The notes beneath the pieces were generated by a model. The model had not been told where the DNA came from. It searched no databases and saw only the letters and a program-made list of their open reading frames with translations. A stretch of 64,000 bases of DNA from the NCBI GenBank assembly GCA_043228905.1, contig JBHGNT010000013.1, positions 8,432,001-8,496,000 of the forward strand, written 5' to 3'. Source of the DNA: Azolla caroliniana. Taxonomy: Eukaryota; Polypodiophyta. Every line of letters starts with the position of its first letter. Within the stretch, counting starts at the first letter, position 1. The translations under genes were made by a program, and so were the position numbers. Of the stretch, positions 43,036 to 54,870 are shown piece by piece.

Positions 43036-44376
43036 AGCTTATTAGCTACCTCTGAATATGACCATACCCGAATAGCTAATTACCTACCTCAGAATATGAC
43101 CATAACTAACTAGTTACCAATAATAGCTAATTAGCTCCCTAAGTATATCGAACATAGTTATTTAGCTACTAGAATAACTAATTAGCTACCATTCATAGCT
43201 ATTTAGCTACCACAACACCTAATTAGTTGCCTATAACAATAGCTAATTAGCTGCTTATGACTATAGCTAATTAGCTGCTTATGACTATAGCTAATTAGCT
43301 ACCCAAATTTCTAATCCCCTCCTGGAATAGCTACTGTACTAAACTATGGTAGTAGCTAATTAGCTACTGTATTAAACTATGGTAATAGCTAATTAGCTAC
43401 CATTTAGCTAATTAGATACTGTATTAAACTATGGTAGTAGCTAATTGATAGGGTGTTTAAGACAAAGGGTAATCTTTCACTATATGAGGGCTTGACCAAA
43501 CCGGTTAGATCGAATTGTGACTCATAATATATTATATAGATCATGGTATCTACGAATTAGAGAGAGAGAGACTCAAGAAATTAAGAAAAAAGATTGAGAA
43601 GATGAGAAAGAGATAAGATTGTTATGATATTCCAATATCAAGACAATACAAAGGAGATAAACTCCACATTCAACTAAGAAACCAAGGACCTTCTTACTAC
43701 CAATCACTCAAACCCACAATTAAGACCCTTCCTCTTCCACTAAGACCCTTCTTCCTAATCGTCCTCCTCCTCTATTATGATCCCCTCCTTCCACTAAGAC
43801 CCTTCTTCCTCTTCTTCTGCCTAATCCCCCTCCTTTATTATAATTTTCTTCTTCCTCCTCGTTCACGCTATTTTTAGAAGCTTTTTATCTCCTATTTTAG
43901 CTAAGACCCAGCGACCTTCTAATCGTCATATCTCCCTCATCAAAGCTCCACATTTAGTGATTTAAAATGTTATAGATAGGTCTCTTTACAGCCTTTCTAA
44001 CCCATATTTAAACATAATATTTGGGTGAAAAACGAAGGAGTTATGACCATTCCTTTTTTAATATTTTTTATGGTCCCCTTTTTCTCTTTTTACTTTTCTC
44101 TTGGTCTCTTACTTTTACTTTTGACTTCTTCCTAAGGTCTTGGTTCGTATTCTTAGCCTCCAAATGTGAATTATCCATACTTTATATTATTCTAATGTAC
44201 AATGGCTTAGATTCTAAAAACACTTTCACACTAATTAGCTACCACTTAGCTAATTAGCTACTCAACTAAAGTATGGTAGTAGCTAATTAGCTGCCACTTA
44301 GCTAATTAGCTACTCAGTTGAAGTATGCTAGTAGCTAATTAGCTATCGATTAGCTAATTAGCAACTCAGCTAAAGT
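43036..44376. repeat. palindromic GTAGCTAATTAGCTAC satellite, left block
   Basis: Interspersed and tandem copies of AGCTAATTAGCT, part of the perfect 16-bp palindrome GTAGCTAATTAGCTAC, separated by short variable spacers such as ctgtattaaactatggta. It is interrupted by a 785-bp insertion (43,446-44,230). It continues at 51,144 after the gypsy insertion. No coding potential. Confidence 0.9.
43446..44230. mobile_element. probable solo LTR (785 bp)
   Basis: An insertion in the palindromic satellite, bounded by the 5-bp duplication CTAAT (43,441-43,445 and 44,231-44,235) and with TG...CA ends (TGATAGGGTG...CTTTCACA). It has no coding sequence. Pyrimidine-rich runs (43,730-43,870) are notable. 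No related LTR was found elsewhere in the window. Confidence 0.55.
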
Positions 44377-44381
44377 ATAGT

Positions 44382-44719
44382 TATTAGAGATCTTGGTACT
44401 AAAGTAAGCTTAAGATAAGGATAAACTAATGATAGATAGAAAGGAGAAAGAGAAAGAAGGGTGTCGATCCACCCGACCACCCCCGAGCGAAGGGATTGAG
44501 ACGGACTCGAGCCTCGATCGGCGTCCCATACCACCGCCGTGGCGTCGAGTCGTACCTAGTGCTGGCGTGCTCGCTACAAGAGTTGACCCACCACAAGAGC
44601 AGAGTCTCGATGTAGTCAAAAGATTCCCAAATGAGGGTAGCTAGGCCTCTTATTTATAGTGATACCCAAGGCCCCCAGGCAAGTTCACACTTGACCTCAT
44701 GGGTTGTCTCAATCCTGAG
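44382..44719 (-). repeat. 3' LTR of chromovirus, truncated
   Basis: Aligns with 50,684-51,021 of the 5' LTR, ending ...TCTCTAATA at the ATAGT duplication. The deletion removes the region from the polypurine tract through the upstream part of the LTR, so the chromodomain frame runs directly into LTR sequence. Confidence 0.9.
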
Positions 44720-45114
44720 CTCTTTAAAACATTGCACTCTTGCAATGGAAAGTTAGGGAAGTTAGTTCTAAGAGTATTTTCGCGTTCCCATGTGGCATCT
44801 TTTATTGATTTATCAATCCATTTTATTTTAAATTCTCGGATTTCTTTAGTACGTAATTTTTTTGTTTTAACATCGAGAATTCTTTCTGGTACATGTGGTT
44901 TAGAAGATAATTCTTCAGAAGTACCCAGAGTTTCAGTTGTAACTTTATTGTTGCCAGAACCTAGAAGTTCTTTTAGACGACTCACATGAAAGACTGGATG
45001 AATTCTGACACCATCGGGAAGAGCGAGACGATAGGTTGATGACCCAATGCGTTTGAGGACTGTAAAAGGTCCACAAAACCGTGGGGCTAACTTAGCGCAC
45101 TTACCCGTAGACAA
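44650..45114 (-). pseudogene. gypsy integrase C-terminus and chromodomain
   Basis: A 154-codon open stretch: KLAPRFCGPFTVLKRIGSST (integrase C-terminal GPY/F module), HPVFHVSRLKELLG, then a chromodomain with ERILDVKTKKL, REFKIKWIDKSIKDATWERE and NTLRTNFPNF. The last ~25 codons are LTR read-through created by the deletion. The chromodomain is expected to guide integration via histone marks or chromatin proteins. Confidence 0.85.
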
Positions 45115-45230
45115 TGTCTTAAATTGTGAGGTACACGCAAAAATACCTTCTGTCCAGGGGTGAATACACGAGGTTGCCTATGATGGTCGGCATAAAAACG
45201 CGCTCTATCTTGAGCTGTTTTTATATTATC

Positions 45231-46240
45231 TCATGCAATATGCAACACATCTTGCATATCCCGAAGAAAGTTTTGCATACTTTGCAACTCATCATGATGT
45301 ATATTAACATCAATCGGGGCTTGTGGCTGAAAACCATACATCAATATAAAAGGACTATATCTTGTCGACGTATGCTTGGAGTTGTTATATGCAAACTCCA
45401 AAATTGGGAGATAACGTTCCCATTTTGTTGGTTTTGCACCAACGTATGCTCGAAGCATGTCCTCAATAATTTGATTTACTCGTTCTATCTGTCCATCGGA
45501 TTGAGGATGATCCGTGGAGCTCATGCTCAACGTAGTTTCTAACTTCTTAAAGACTTGCATCCAGAAGTCACTAGTAAACTTTGGATCTCAATCACTCATG
45601 ATATCCAACGGCAATCCATAAAAACGAATTGGTAAGCCAATTCAGGAGTTGTTACCGTGGTTTTAGTAACAATAAATATGGCCATTTTAGTTAGTCAATC
45701 AACGACAACCCAGATGGCATCATGACCTTTTTGGGTGCGAGGAAGGCTAACAATAAAATCCATGGATATACTTTCCCACTTATTATTGGGAATGTCCAAG
45801 GGATGTAAAAGTCCCGCGGCTTTAAGTCGCTCGGCTTTGTTAACCTGACACTAGTGACATTTAGTCACATAGCTATGTATGTCAGGACACATCTTAGGCC
45901 AATAAAATTGAGTGGAGATGAGAACGAGTGTACGATGTATTACAGGGTGCCCTGTTGAGGGTGCATCATGGCATTCAAAAAGAATCCTCTTTTTGACCTC
46001 GGGTAAATCTGGAACACAAACCTTCCCATTACAGTAGAGCAAACCGTTAGCAATGTGGAAGTATTCCTTCGAGGATGTGGTGGTGTCTGTTCCAAACTCA
46101 ACTCTTGCCCAATATTTTGCAAAATAACTGTCATCAGGATACTTTCCTCGAAGGTGATCATAAAGATCTGATGTTATTTCAGTGAAGCTAAGCATGTTAA
46201 CTTCACGGATGCGATTTAGTGCATCAGAGACAGTGTTCAT
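45231..46240 (-). pseudogene. gypsy integrase
   Basis: Pieces 46,240-45,851 and 45,560-45,231. The first holds the zinc region (GHPVIHRTLVLISTQFYWPK, then a damaged Cys pair around a stop). Between the pieces the core Asp segments are broken by stops (about 45,840-45,565). The second holds SMSSTDHPQSDGQIERVNQI with the catalytic Glu and EFAYNNSKHTSTRYSPF, typical of chromovirus integrases. Confidence 0.8.
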
Positions 46241-46447
46241 GGAACCTTTACGATATTGTATGGAAAAATCAAAGTCCTGGATGAGATCAGCCCATCATGC
46301 CTTACGACCTTTCAGGTCTTGTTGGTCACAAAAATATTTCAAGGACTCGTGGTCCGTAGTTACCACAAAGCGATTTCCATAAAGATAATGGCGCCATGTT
46401 TTGAGCGCATGTATAACTACAAATAATTCCTTTTCTTGAACAGTATA

Positions 46448-47380
46448 CTAACATTGAGCAAAATCAAGTTTCTTACTCTCGAATGCTATTGGTTTACCAT
46501 CTTGATGTAAGACAGCACCTATAGCATAATCGTTTGCATCGGTTTCAACCTCAAAAGGTTTTGAAGGATCAAGTAAAAGAAGTGAAGGAGCCTTGCAAAC
46601 CAGGTCCTTGAGTTCCTTAAAGATGTGGTCTACTGTAGCATTCCACACAATAGGTTTTGTAGACTTATGCGTTTGACCTTTTAAAAGATCAATAAACGGC
46701 GTCGTCAATTGGGAGTAATTACGAAGAGACTTTCGCAAAAACCTGACAAAACCAAGGAATGATCGAACTTCTCGAATATTCCGAAGAGTGGGCCAAAGCT
46801 TGATTTTCTCCATGCAAGAAGGATCAATTTCAACTCCTCGTTCGGTTATGAGATGTCCAAGATAAGTAATTGATTTCTTGAAGAACTCACATTTTGAGAT
46901 CTTCGCATAAAACTGTTTGTCACGCAATGTTTGTAAAACAAAGCGGACATGTCTAGCATGTTCTTGTAATGTACGGCTATAAACTAAAATATCATCCAAG
47001 AAAATAACGACAAATTTTCTAAGTTGTTCTCGGAAAATGTCATTCATTTCTTGTTGAAAAGTAGCCGGAGCATTGGTCAAACCAAAAGGCATAACCAAAA
47101 ACTTGTAATGGCCATAGCGCATACGAAATGCCATTTTAGGAACATCGTCCTCACTTATTCGTATTTGATGGTAGCCAGTACGGAGATCAAGTTTCGCAAA
47201 ATACCGAGCTCCTTGGAGACGGTCAATTAGATCGTCAGCTCGGGGCAATGGGTACGAATTCTTGATCGTCACTTTATTCGAGCGTCGGTAATTAATACAC
47301 ATACGCCATGTGCCCTCTTTCTTTTTTACCAAGAGAACTGGTGCACCCCATGGAGATTTACTATAATGTATATAACCCAT
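46448..47380 (-). pseudogene. gypsy reverse transcriptase and RNase H start
   Basis: 310 open codons: [53 protein letters not shown], catalytic FLDDILVYS, then [20 protein letters not shown] of RNase H. The catalytic Asp residues are present. It begins slightly inside RT; the upstream part to 47,545 is readable but broken. Confidence 0.88.
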
Positions 47381-47549
47381 TCGTAAATAGTCCTTGAGTT
47401 GCTTAGATACCTCATCCTCTTCGGATCGACTTAAGCGATAAGGAGTTATACTTATTGGTGCAACACCAGGTACAATATCTATACGATGGTCTATATTACA
47501 TTTAGGAGGTAAGCCATCTGGTAGTTCACTTGGAAAAACATCACGAAAA

Positions 47550-49085
47550 TCATTTAAAATATGTTAATTGAACCAAGACATTATCGATATTATAAACGTG
47601 AATGTCCGGATCAAGTACACAATAAAATAGAGTAGAACAAGACAACTCGGATATTGATGGACATGAGGAAACAATCGAGAGGGATTGTTTTTTTACACAT
47701 TGAATAAAATGAGTACAGTTGTTCAGTAAAAATGTAATTGAATGATGAACCCAATCAATAGATAAAGAAGAGCTTTTATTATAGAACCAGGGATAACCCA
47801 GTATTACATCGGTGGTACAGAAATTCATTACATGGAAGTCTACTTCCTCTATATAAGTATCAATAGAAATTCCTAATGAATGAATCGCCCCGTTGATGTA
47901 TTGTACTCTTCCATCAGCCAAGTGCACCGTGTACGTGTGATCACTTACGGTGGGTTGGATTCCCCATATCTGAACCAAACGATCATTCACAAAATTGTGT
48001 GAGCTTCCCGAATCAAATAAAAATTGTATGGGAGATCCATTGATATACCCGTTTGCACGTAGTAAATCATTGGGACCCAATACATAGTGAGGGAAAGAAC
48101 ATTGACAATTACTTAAATGATGTGTATAGACCTGAAGGATATTAGGAATCTGACCTTTATGGTCTGCAGCTTTAGCTTTGTTGTCGTGCTCTTTCCATTG
48201 GAGCTTTTGACATTGATCTTTTGTATGACCCTTCTTTTTGCAGAATACGCAAAAAGGATGTTGTCGCTTACAATCGTGATCCAGGAATTCATTGGGTGTC
48301 TTGCGTTTCCTAACAAATTGCGACTGCTTAGTCCCGGGCGCTTCGTTGGGTTTGTTGTGGTCCTTCGAAGTGCGTTGATAGCGAAGAACTATTTCAACGG
48401 CCTCTTCGAAGGATTTTGGATCCTTATCGTGCACTATCTAGTGATAGTCCGAATTGGGGATGCCATTGACAAAACAAGCTATCAACCAATTGTCCCCTTC
48501 TAGACCCGATTTTTGGATTTGGGTTCTATAATGGTGAACATAGTCTTCTAGAGAGGAAAATTTCCTGCTAGAGAGGTTCATTAAAGCTTGTGCTGCCTCG
48601 GTTCGAGAGGGAGGTTGCAGAAATTGGCCCTTAAAAACCGTGACAAAATCTGTCCAGGTATCGGGCAATTTCCCCATAGTACGGAGGCCACGCCACCAGG
48701 CGGCGGCCTTACCCCCGAGTTCTCGGTCGACATATGCAATCTTCGTACTATCTGGCGTGGGATAGAGCTCAAAATGAGACTCCCATCGGCCCAGCCACGT
48801 GCAGATTGCTTCTTCGATTCTTTCCTTTTTGTCTCCCGTAAATGGCTTAACGACAAACGATGGTTCACCCTGTCACTCATTAGGTCTATTAGTCTCACGT
48901 TGTAGACTAATGACACGTGCCTCGAGAGCACTTTGAGATTGCCGAAGTTCGGTCATCTGTTGAGCGGCGAAACTAAGGTATTGGGTTATTTGTGCCAAAT
49001 ACATCTCAGTGGACATTTGTCCAGGAGGATTCCCTTGAGTTCCTTCCGCTTGAGCGGATGACATCGGGTCGTTAATTTGAGCCAT
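47550..49085 (-). pseudogene. gypsy gag, zinc knuckle and protease
   Basis: Gag start at ATG 49,085 (MAQINDPMSSAQAEG, then a coiled coil), interrupted by a stop near 48,873, continuing WLGRWESHFELYPTPDSTKI and through 48,677-48,438 (GKLPDTWTDFVTVFKGQFLQ). After another stop, 48,434-47,550 holds the knuckle CVFCKKKGHTKDQC, then the aspartic protease FLFDSGSSHNFVNDR and TDVILGYPWF. Three or four disruptions in all. Confidence 0.85.
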
Positions 49086-50669
49086 TAAAGATTATTTCTG
49101 GAAAAGAAATAGGATAAGGTCAGAGAGATAGTCATAACATCATGTCGTGATGTAAACATATCATGGGCAAACATTAATCGATATCATGATCTCACGTCAA
49201 TACCCCTCTAGACGTAGGAGATGAGGTTCAAGATCAAGTTACTATGGTGACACAAAGGTGTTTTAAAAACCATGGGGGTGACAAATAAATGTCTTTCCCT
49301 GATCTCTATATCGATTTTTTCATGGTGGCTCCCCAAGGCTCAACCATGTATGTTCGCGTCATGAATAGTTTATACACGAAAAAAATGTTAACAATAAACT
49401 ATGTTTCGGTGCCCACATATGTGGTTTCGGCTCTTTAAGTCCTATTATGAGTACCCCTAGGTGCACTTAGACCTTAAGTCTAAACATGTGTTATAGTCAT
49501 ATGTATCAAGGATGTTGTATGGTCTTGGTCATAAGAGATATGCGAGGCATTTGATCATATATGTTTTTTTTAAAAGAACATATATGTCAAGGGTCCTTAT
49601 TTCGTCCTCATTTACCAAAACTATGTTGGTACGTTACCTAACCTCAAGTCTCGTAATTACGATGGCATATGCCAAAGTGGAACCTAATGGTCAAGCCAAA
49701 TGAGCCCTCGTTTCGTAGTAGGCCCACGTGGCCCATCACATGGTCACGTCATTACGAATGCCTCTCGTAAGAACGAGCTCATGGTGGCATCGTATCCATG
49801 TAACGAGGGAGGGATGTTGGATACGTGTGTCATTGGAGCGACCTCACTTGAAGTGGGTCAAGCCCTACGTACTCAACATCATTATGGCTATAGGCGTTTC
49901 TTTACATAACGAAATCGAGGTCATCAACGGGGTTGTGAACAATAAAAAATTGTTGAAAAAGGGATGGTGACAACGCCATTCTCACAAAAATGTGAGGACG
50001 GCCACCGACATCCTTTTCCCGACAAGGACAACTTTCGATATAATCACGTAATAACGAATATACACATATGTTTACTTATCACATATATACGATCAAACAC
50101 GTATATACGTAACCACATATGCCTATATTAAACATATCATTATATTAAATAGCCACAAGTGATGTGATCGAGATATGTAATCGAGGTATATACCTCTACG
50201 CACATGAAACATCCACAAATAAGAGATCATCGTAATACGCAATTGAGGTATTGACCTCTTACGCATACAAGACCAAACACATATCCTTTACAATAAATCA
50301 AGGTATTAAACTCATACGCAAACAAAACATATGTTCGTGAACGTAATATGTAATTGAGGTATTAACCTCGTACGCATACGACACTCATCACATATTATTT
50401 ATATGTCAAACGAGGTATTGACCTCGTGCACATATGTAAACGTTTTAGATAATCAATTAAAGACCACTACAACATCATTGACTTAATGAAAAAAAATGAC
50501 ATATAAACTAAACACATGATTAAATGGGAGAAGAGAGAATAGAAGAAAAAATTATGGAAAGAGTTACCGAAGTTCTTTGTTGATCGTTGTCTGGATCAAG
50601 GCCGACCGCACATCAATCGATCACCATCAATCAAAAGACAAAAGACAAACAAAGAAACATTAGTACATA
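49086..50669 (-). other. chromovirus 5' leader, non-coding
   Basis: A long untranslated region between primer-binding site and gag. The notable structure is the palindromic tandem repeat at 50,165-50,440. A second AT-rich/ACGT-rich block (50,040-50,160) has repeated acacatat words. No open frame of note. Confidence 0.7.
50165..50440. repeat. five-copy ~57-bp repeat with palindrome GAGGTATTRACCTC
   Basis: Palindromic cores at 50,183 (GAGGTATATACCTC), 50,245 (GAGGTATTGACCTC), about 50,300 (AAGGTATTAAACTC, decayed), 50,356 (GAGGTATTAACCTC) and 50,412 (GAGGTATTGACCTC), spaced about 55-62 bp. Each is followed by an acgcatac-like word. It lies in the leader of the chromovirus. Confidence 0.8.
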
Positions 50670-50683
50670 GCTTTGATACCAAA

Positions 50684-51138
50684 TATTAGAGATCTTGGTA
50701 CTAAAGTAAGCTTAAGATAAGGATAAACTAATGATAGATAGAAAGGAGAAAGAGAAAGAAGGGTGCCGATCCACCCGACCACCCCCGAGCGAAGGGATCG
50801 AGACGGACTCGAGCCTCGATCGGCGTCCCATACCACAGCCGTGGCGTTGAGTCGTACCTGGTGCTGGCGCACTCGCTACAAGAGTTGACCCACCACAAGA
50901 GCAAAGTCTCGATGTAGTCAAAAGATTCCCAAATGAGGGTAGCTAGGCCTCTTATTTATAGCGATACCCAAGGCCCCCAAGCAAGTTCACACTTGACCTC
51001 ATGGGTTGTCTCAATCCTGAGGATTAAAAGTAATCCTCCCCTTCTTTACACTCTCGTTTAACCCTCACACTTATCCACGTGTATAGAATACTACGGTAAA
51101 TTCTCACCACGGGATATTATATGGTCATGCCCATAACA
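50684..51138 (-). repeat. 5' LTR of chromovirus (455 bp)
   Basis: On the minus strand starts TGTTATGGGCATGACC and ends GATCTCTAATA. It contains the TATA region (gctataaataagaggcc, about 50,950-50,966) and a pyrimidine-rich (CTAT)n stretch. It matches the LTR at 21,540-21,987. Confidence 0.92.
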
Positions 51139-51143
51139 ATAGT

Positions 51144-52020
51144 AGTAGCTAATAAGCCACTCTAACTAAAGTATAGTAGTAGCTAGTTAGCTACTCAGCT
51201 AAAGTATGGTACTAGCTAATTAGCTACTCAGCTAAAGTATGATACTAGCTAATTAGCTACTCAGCTAAAGTATGGTAGTAGCTAATTAGCTACTCAACTG
51301 AAGTATGGTAGTAGCTAATTAGCTACTAGTTAGCTAATTAGCTACTCAGCTAAAGTATGGTAGTAGCTAATTAGCTACTCAACTGAAGTATGGTAGTAGC
51401 TAATTAGTTACTAGTTAGCTAATTAGCTACTCAGCTAAAGTATGGTAGTAGCTAATTAGCTACCACTTAGCTAATTAGCTACTCAGTTGAAGTATGGTAG
51501 TAGCTAATTAGTTACTAGTTAGCTAATTAGCGACTCAGCTAAAGTATGGTAGTAGCTAATTAGCCACTATAACTAAAGTATGGTAGTAGCTAATTAGCCA
51601 CTATAACTAAAGTATGGTAGTAACTAATTAGCTACCACTTAGCTAATTAGCTACTCAGCTAAAGTATGGTAGTAGCTAATTAGCTACCACTTAGCTAATT
51701 AGCTACTCAACTGAAGTATGGTAGTAGCTAATTAGCTACTAGTTAGCTAATTAGTGACTCAACTAAAGTATGGTACTAGATAATTAGCCACTATAACTAA
51801 AGTATCGTAGTAGCTAATTATCTACCACTTAACTATTTAGCTATTGTACTAAACTATGGTAGTAGCTAAGTAGCTAAGTAGCTAAGTAGCTAATTAGCTA
51901 ACACTTAGCTAATTAGCTACTACCATAGTATATCGAACATAGCTATATAGCTACTAGAATAACTAATTAGCTACCATTCATAGCTATTTAGCTACCACAG
52001 TACCTAATTAGCTACCTATA
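51144..52020. repeat. palindromic GTAGCTAATTAGCTAC satellite, right block
   Basis: The cleanest part of the array: about twenty copies of AGCTAATTAGCT. Recurrent 33-bp units combine GTAGCTAATTAGCTAC with a spacer reading tcagctaaagtatggta. Some units carry an extra cactt-AGCTAATTAGCTAC half. It was contiguous with 43,036-44,376 before the gypsy insertion. Confidence 0.92.
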
Positions 52021-52351
52021 AATTTTTCTTTTGGGGAAAAAAAAAGTTGCCTATATTAACGTCTTCTAAGACCAAAATTGGCCCGTGAGACAAATGGTTT
52101 ACAACAAAAAATGGGATATTTACCCATTCATCGAAAGTAAAAATAAAAATAGAGTTTTAAGCTAAATAGTTCTAGTAAAATAAAATAACAAACATGTTCT
52201 ACAATGAAAATGATGTATACTAGGCCTAATTTCATTTCCATCCAAGTCTCTTGAAGAGAAGCGGGAGGTCAAAGGGTTTTGAGGTGGATGTGGCCCGTGG
52301 CCCCAATGTAAAAGGTACCCCAACCATAGCTTCTAGTCGACGTAGCTCACA

Positions 52352-53704
52352 TTACCTTATCTTCTTAATCCTTTCTACTTTGTGTCGACTTGTTTTGAAA
52401 CCCAACATCCAAGGGCGTTTGGTTGTTCTTTGCGTTTCGGCTTCGTCAAGAGAGAGGCTGAATGCCGTAAGTGTATCCACATTCATTATCTCCCATTGTT
52501 CCTGAAAAATTACACTAGTTACAAGTTTATGAATAGTAAACGGGTTATGGTTAACACTTTGTAATTTATTCTCCCTATGTTGTTTTAGCTCTAAGATATA
52601 CCTACCTAGTCTCTTTACATCCGGGGTATCTAATAGTTTGGAGAGGGTGGGAGAGGGTCCTAATATGTCTTGGTATTCCACTCGTATCTTAGCATAAGTT
52701 GGGCACTTGCATGTGAAGTGATACTCATCCTCTATCTCTATGTGGCACAACCTACATAGCCTTTCCTCCCTAGGGACTCTATTAGCCCGACCACTCTCAA
52801 TCTCAAGTTGGTGAGATGATATCCTAAGTTGTCCAATGGCAACCCTTAGTGCATTTGATAAGAATGTATCTGGATATCTTGGTCGTGTAATAAAACCTAA
52901 CTAAGAGAAGTACAAGAAGTGTTCCTTATAGTACAACATTTTAGATGGGAGTGGCCCTCGTGGGGTGATCCATTTATATCAGCTGTAAATTTGCCATATT
53001 TCTTGGCATATCACTTTATTACGGTCTTCATGAGATATTAGAGTTTGGTCAGTCCCATGGTTGTACTTAAGGGGGGGTAGGTTATTAATGTCTATGCCGT
53101 TTGCAAGTAACCAACTCACCACATTGCTATACCAAGAGCTAGTGTCTCCATACGCATGTAGGGATCGAGATGCCTCAAAGGCTCGACGAGATATCCTATC
53201 TTGTGGTTGGCTATGTATCCGATGAATAAAAACTACCACTTGAAACAGTGCTTCTACTAACATCGGGGGTAGACTGAACTCTGCTCTAATAATGTTATGT
53301 GGTATTGTCGATTTGCTTCGAAGTCGACGTGATAACATCGTCACCAAAGGTCTCTCTAATTGCGTCCACATGAAAGATGGTAGACCTAGAGCCCATACTA
53401 CCGATGCATACATGAGGGAAGGGGTCACTAATGAGTCGAAGAGCCATTCCTTAGTCCGTGGCTCTTGAAAGTATGCTTGGTGGCATTGTCTCTCTAAGAG
53501 TGAGAGGGATGCATACCCTCTCGTTAGCCTATCTTTGGCAGCCCGGGTCATCGAGAATTTACTTGAGCGAGCACTAAAAGTGATTCCCAAGTATATATAT
53601 GATCCAACTACCTCAACTAGTTTATGAGAGAGGATTAGCTGACATTGACTCCTAACTCGAGACAATGTATGAAAGATAAGGACTTTAGTTTTCGCTAGAT
53701 TCAC
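52352..53704 (-). pseudogene. LINE ORF2 C-terminal region with zinc knuckle
   Basis: Frame 53,704-52,979 follows the RT palm (NLAKTKVLIFHTLSRVR, then the thumb region with LFDSLVTPSLMYASVVWALG). After a stop cluster, 52,750-52,352 carries CRLCHIEIEDEYHFTCKCPT, the Cys/His motif typical of the ORF2 C-terminus in plant and animal LINEs. Confidence 0.8.
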
Positions 53705-53759
53705 TACCAGTCCTCGTTGTGTACAAAAGTCATCTAGGGCATTAAGATGCTTTTGTAGG

Positions 53760-54571
53760 TCATGTTCCGACTCCTCGAGCCAGACAATGTCGTCTGTGTA
53801 GAGTAAGAGACTAACTTGCGTATCCCCAATAGCTACTCCCTTGCTTCCCTTACGAGCAATAAAATCAGTGATCTCATCAATGTAGATCCCAAAAAGAGTC
53901 GGTGATAGGGGGGGCCCCTATTTTATACCAATGGTGCTAGTGAAACAATCGGATGGGCCACCTGGGCATCTTACACACCTAGAGGCTTGCTCATATAAGG
54001 CATAAATGGCCCAGATCATGTCATTTGGTACCTCCAAGCTCTTAAGTCTATCAAACAACTTCTCCCTAGGAACTATGTCAAAGGCTTTGCGGAAGTCCAC
54101 AAAGCAACAATATAGTTTCTTCCTACAAACCTTTGTTTAGTCAATTAAGCACCTAAGTGTGAAGATATGGTCAATAGTGGAGAAGGCTCGTCTAAAGCCA
54201 GCCTGCTCAGGTGCTCGAAGACTTAATGTTTCCATATAATTGCTAAGCTCTGCTTCCATTACCGCACCATATAGTTTAGCGAGCGTATGGCCTATCATAA
54301 TGGTCCTATATGTATTTGGGTCCATTGGGTCCCCTCCTTTATGTATAGGGGCCACTGTGTTCATGGTCCATTGTGGTGGAAAACCCTCAGCAAGGGTGCG
54401 GTTGAAGATTAGAGTGAGAAAGGGGGCTAGGCACTCTCGAGTATATATGATGTGATCGGCTCGCAATCCTATGTGGTCCATGGATTTCCTATGTTGTAAT
54501 TTTTTTATGACCTTCGTGACCCTAGAGGTCATGAAAAGTGTCCCCATGGTAGGTCGAGGTGTGGAAGGCAT
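53760..54571 (-). pseudogene. LINE reverse transcriptase
   Basis: Read from 54,571: KKLQHRKSMDHIGLRADHI, then FPPQWTMNTVAPIHKGGDPM, APEQAGFRRAFSTIDHIFTL, DFRKAFDIVPREKLFDRLKS (first catalytic Asp), GPPLSPTLFGIYIDE and LLLYTDDIVWLEE (catalytic YTDD, usually YADD). Two or three in-frame stops occur. Confidence 0.88.
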
Positions 54572-54870
54572 TGGGATGGGTGGTTGGTTCGGGACATGGT
54601 AGAGTCTCTCGATATATGTGTGCCAAATATTGGGATCCTCAATGGGTGTTTGTGGTTATGGTTCCAGTAGTCTCTTCCATGCAAGGGCGCAATCCCTACT
54701 CATGAGCATATGGTAGAGTTCCCAATATTGGGATGATTCCCAAGGTTGTCTTTTATGACATGTCATCTTGCGCATCTCTTTTCGAGCCTGTACTGAGGAA
54801 ATAGTACCACTAAGTCGCGAACTTTAAGTTGTCTATACAAATCTCTACAATCCTCATCATACCACTTGTT

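Larger units (their letters stand above)
44382..51138 (-). mobile_element. chromodomain Ty3/gypsy element (6,757 bp)
   Basis: Flanked by ATAGT target duplications (44,377-44,381 and 51,139-51,143) inside the satellite. In minus-strand order: 5' LTR 51,138-50,684, primer-binding site TTTGGTATCAAAGC (50,683-50,670), a 1.6-kb leader with palindromic repeats, gag, protease, RT, RNase H, integrase and chromodomain, then a truncated 3' LTR 44,719-44,382. The polypurine tract and the first ~117 bp of the 3' LTR are deleted. LTRs differ at about 10 of 338 comparable positions by eye, nearly all transitions. It is older than the 28-kb copia and cannot transpose on its own. Confidence 0.92.

Noticed and set aside
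43036-52020. A CRISPR-like array of palindromic repeats
   Set aside because: Spacers are themselves repeated, units vary in length, there is no cas gene and the DNA is plant nuclear; this is a satellite.
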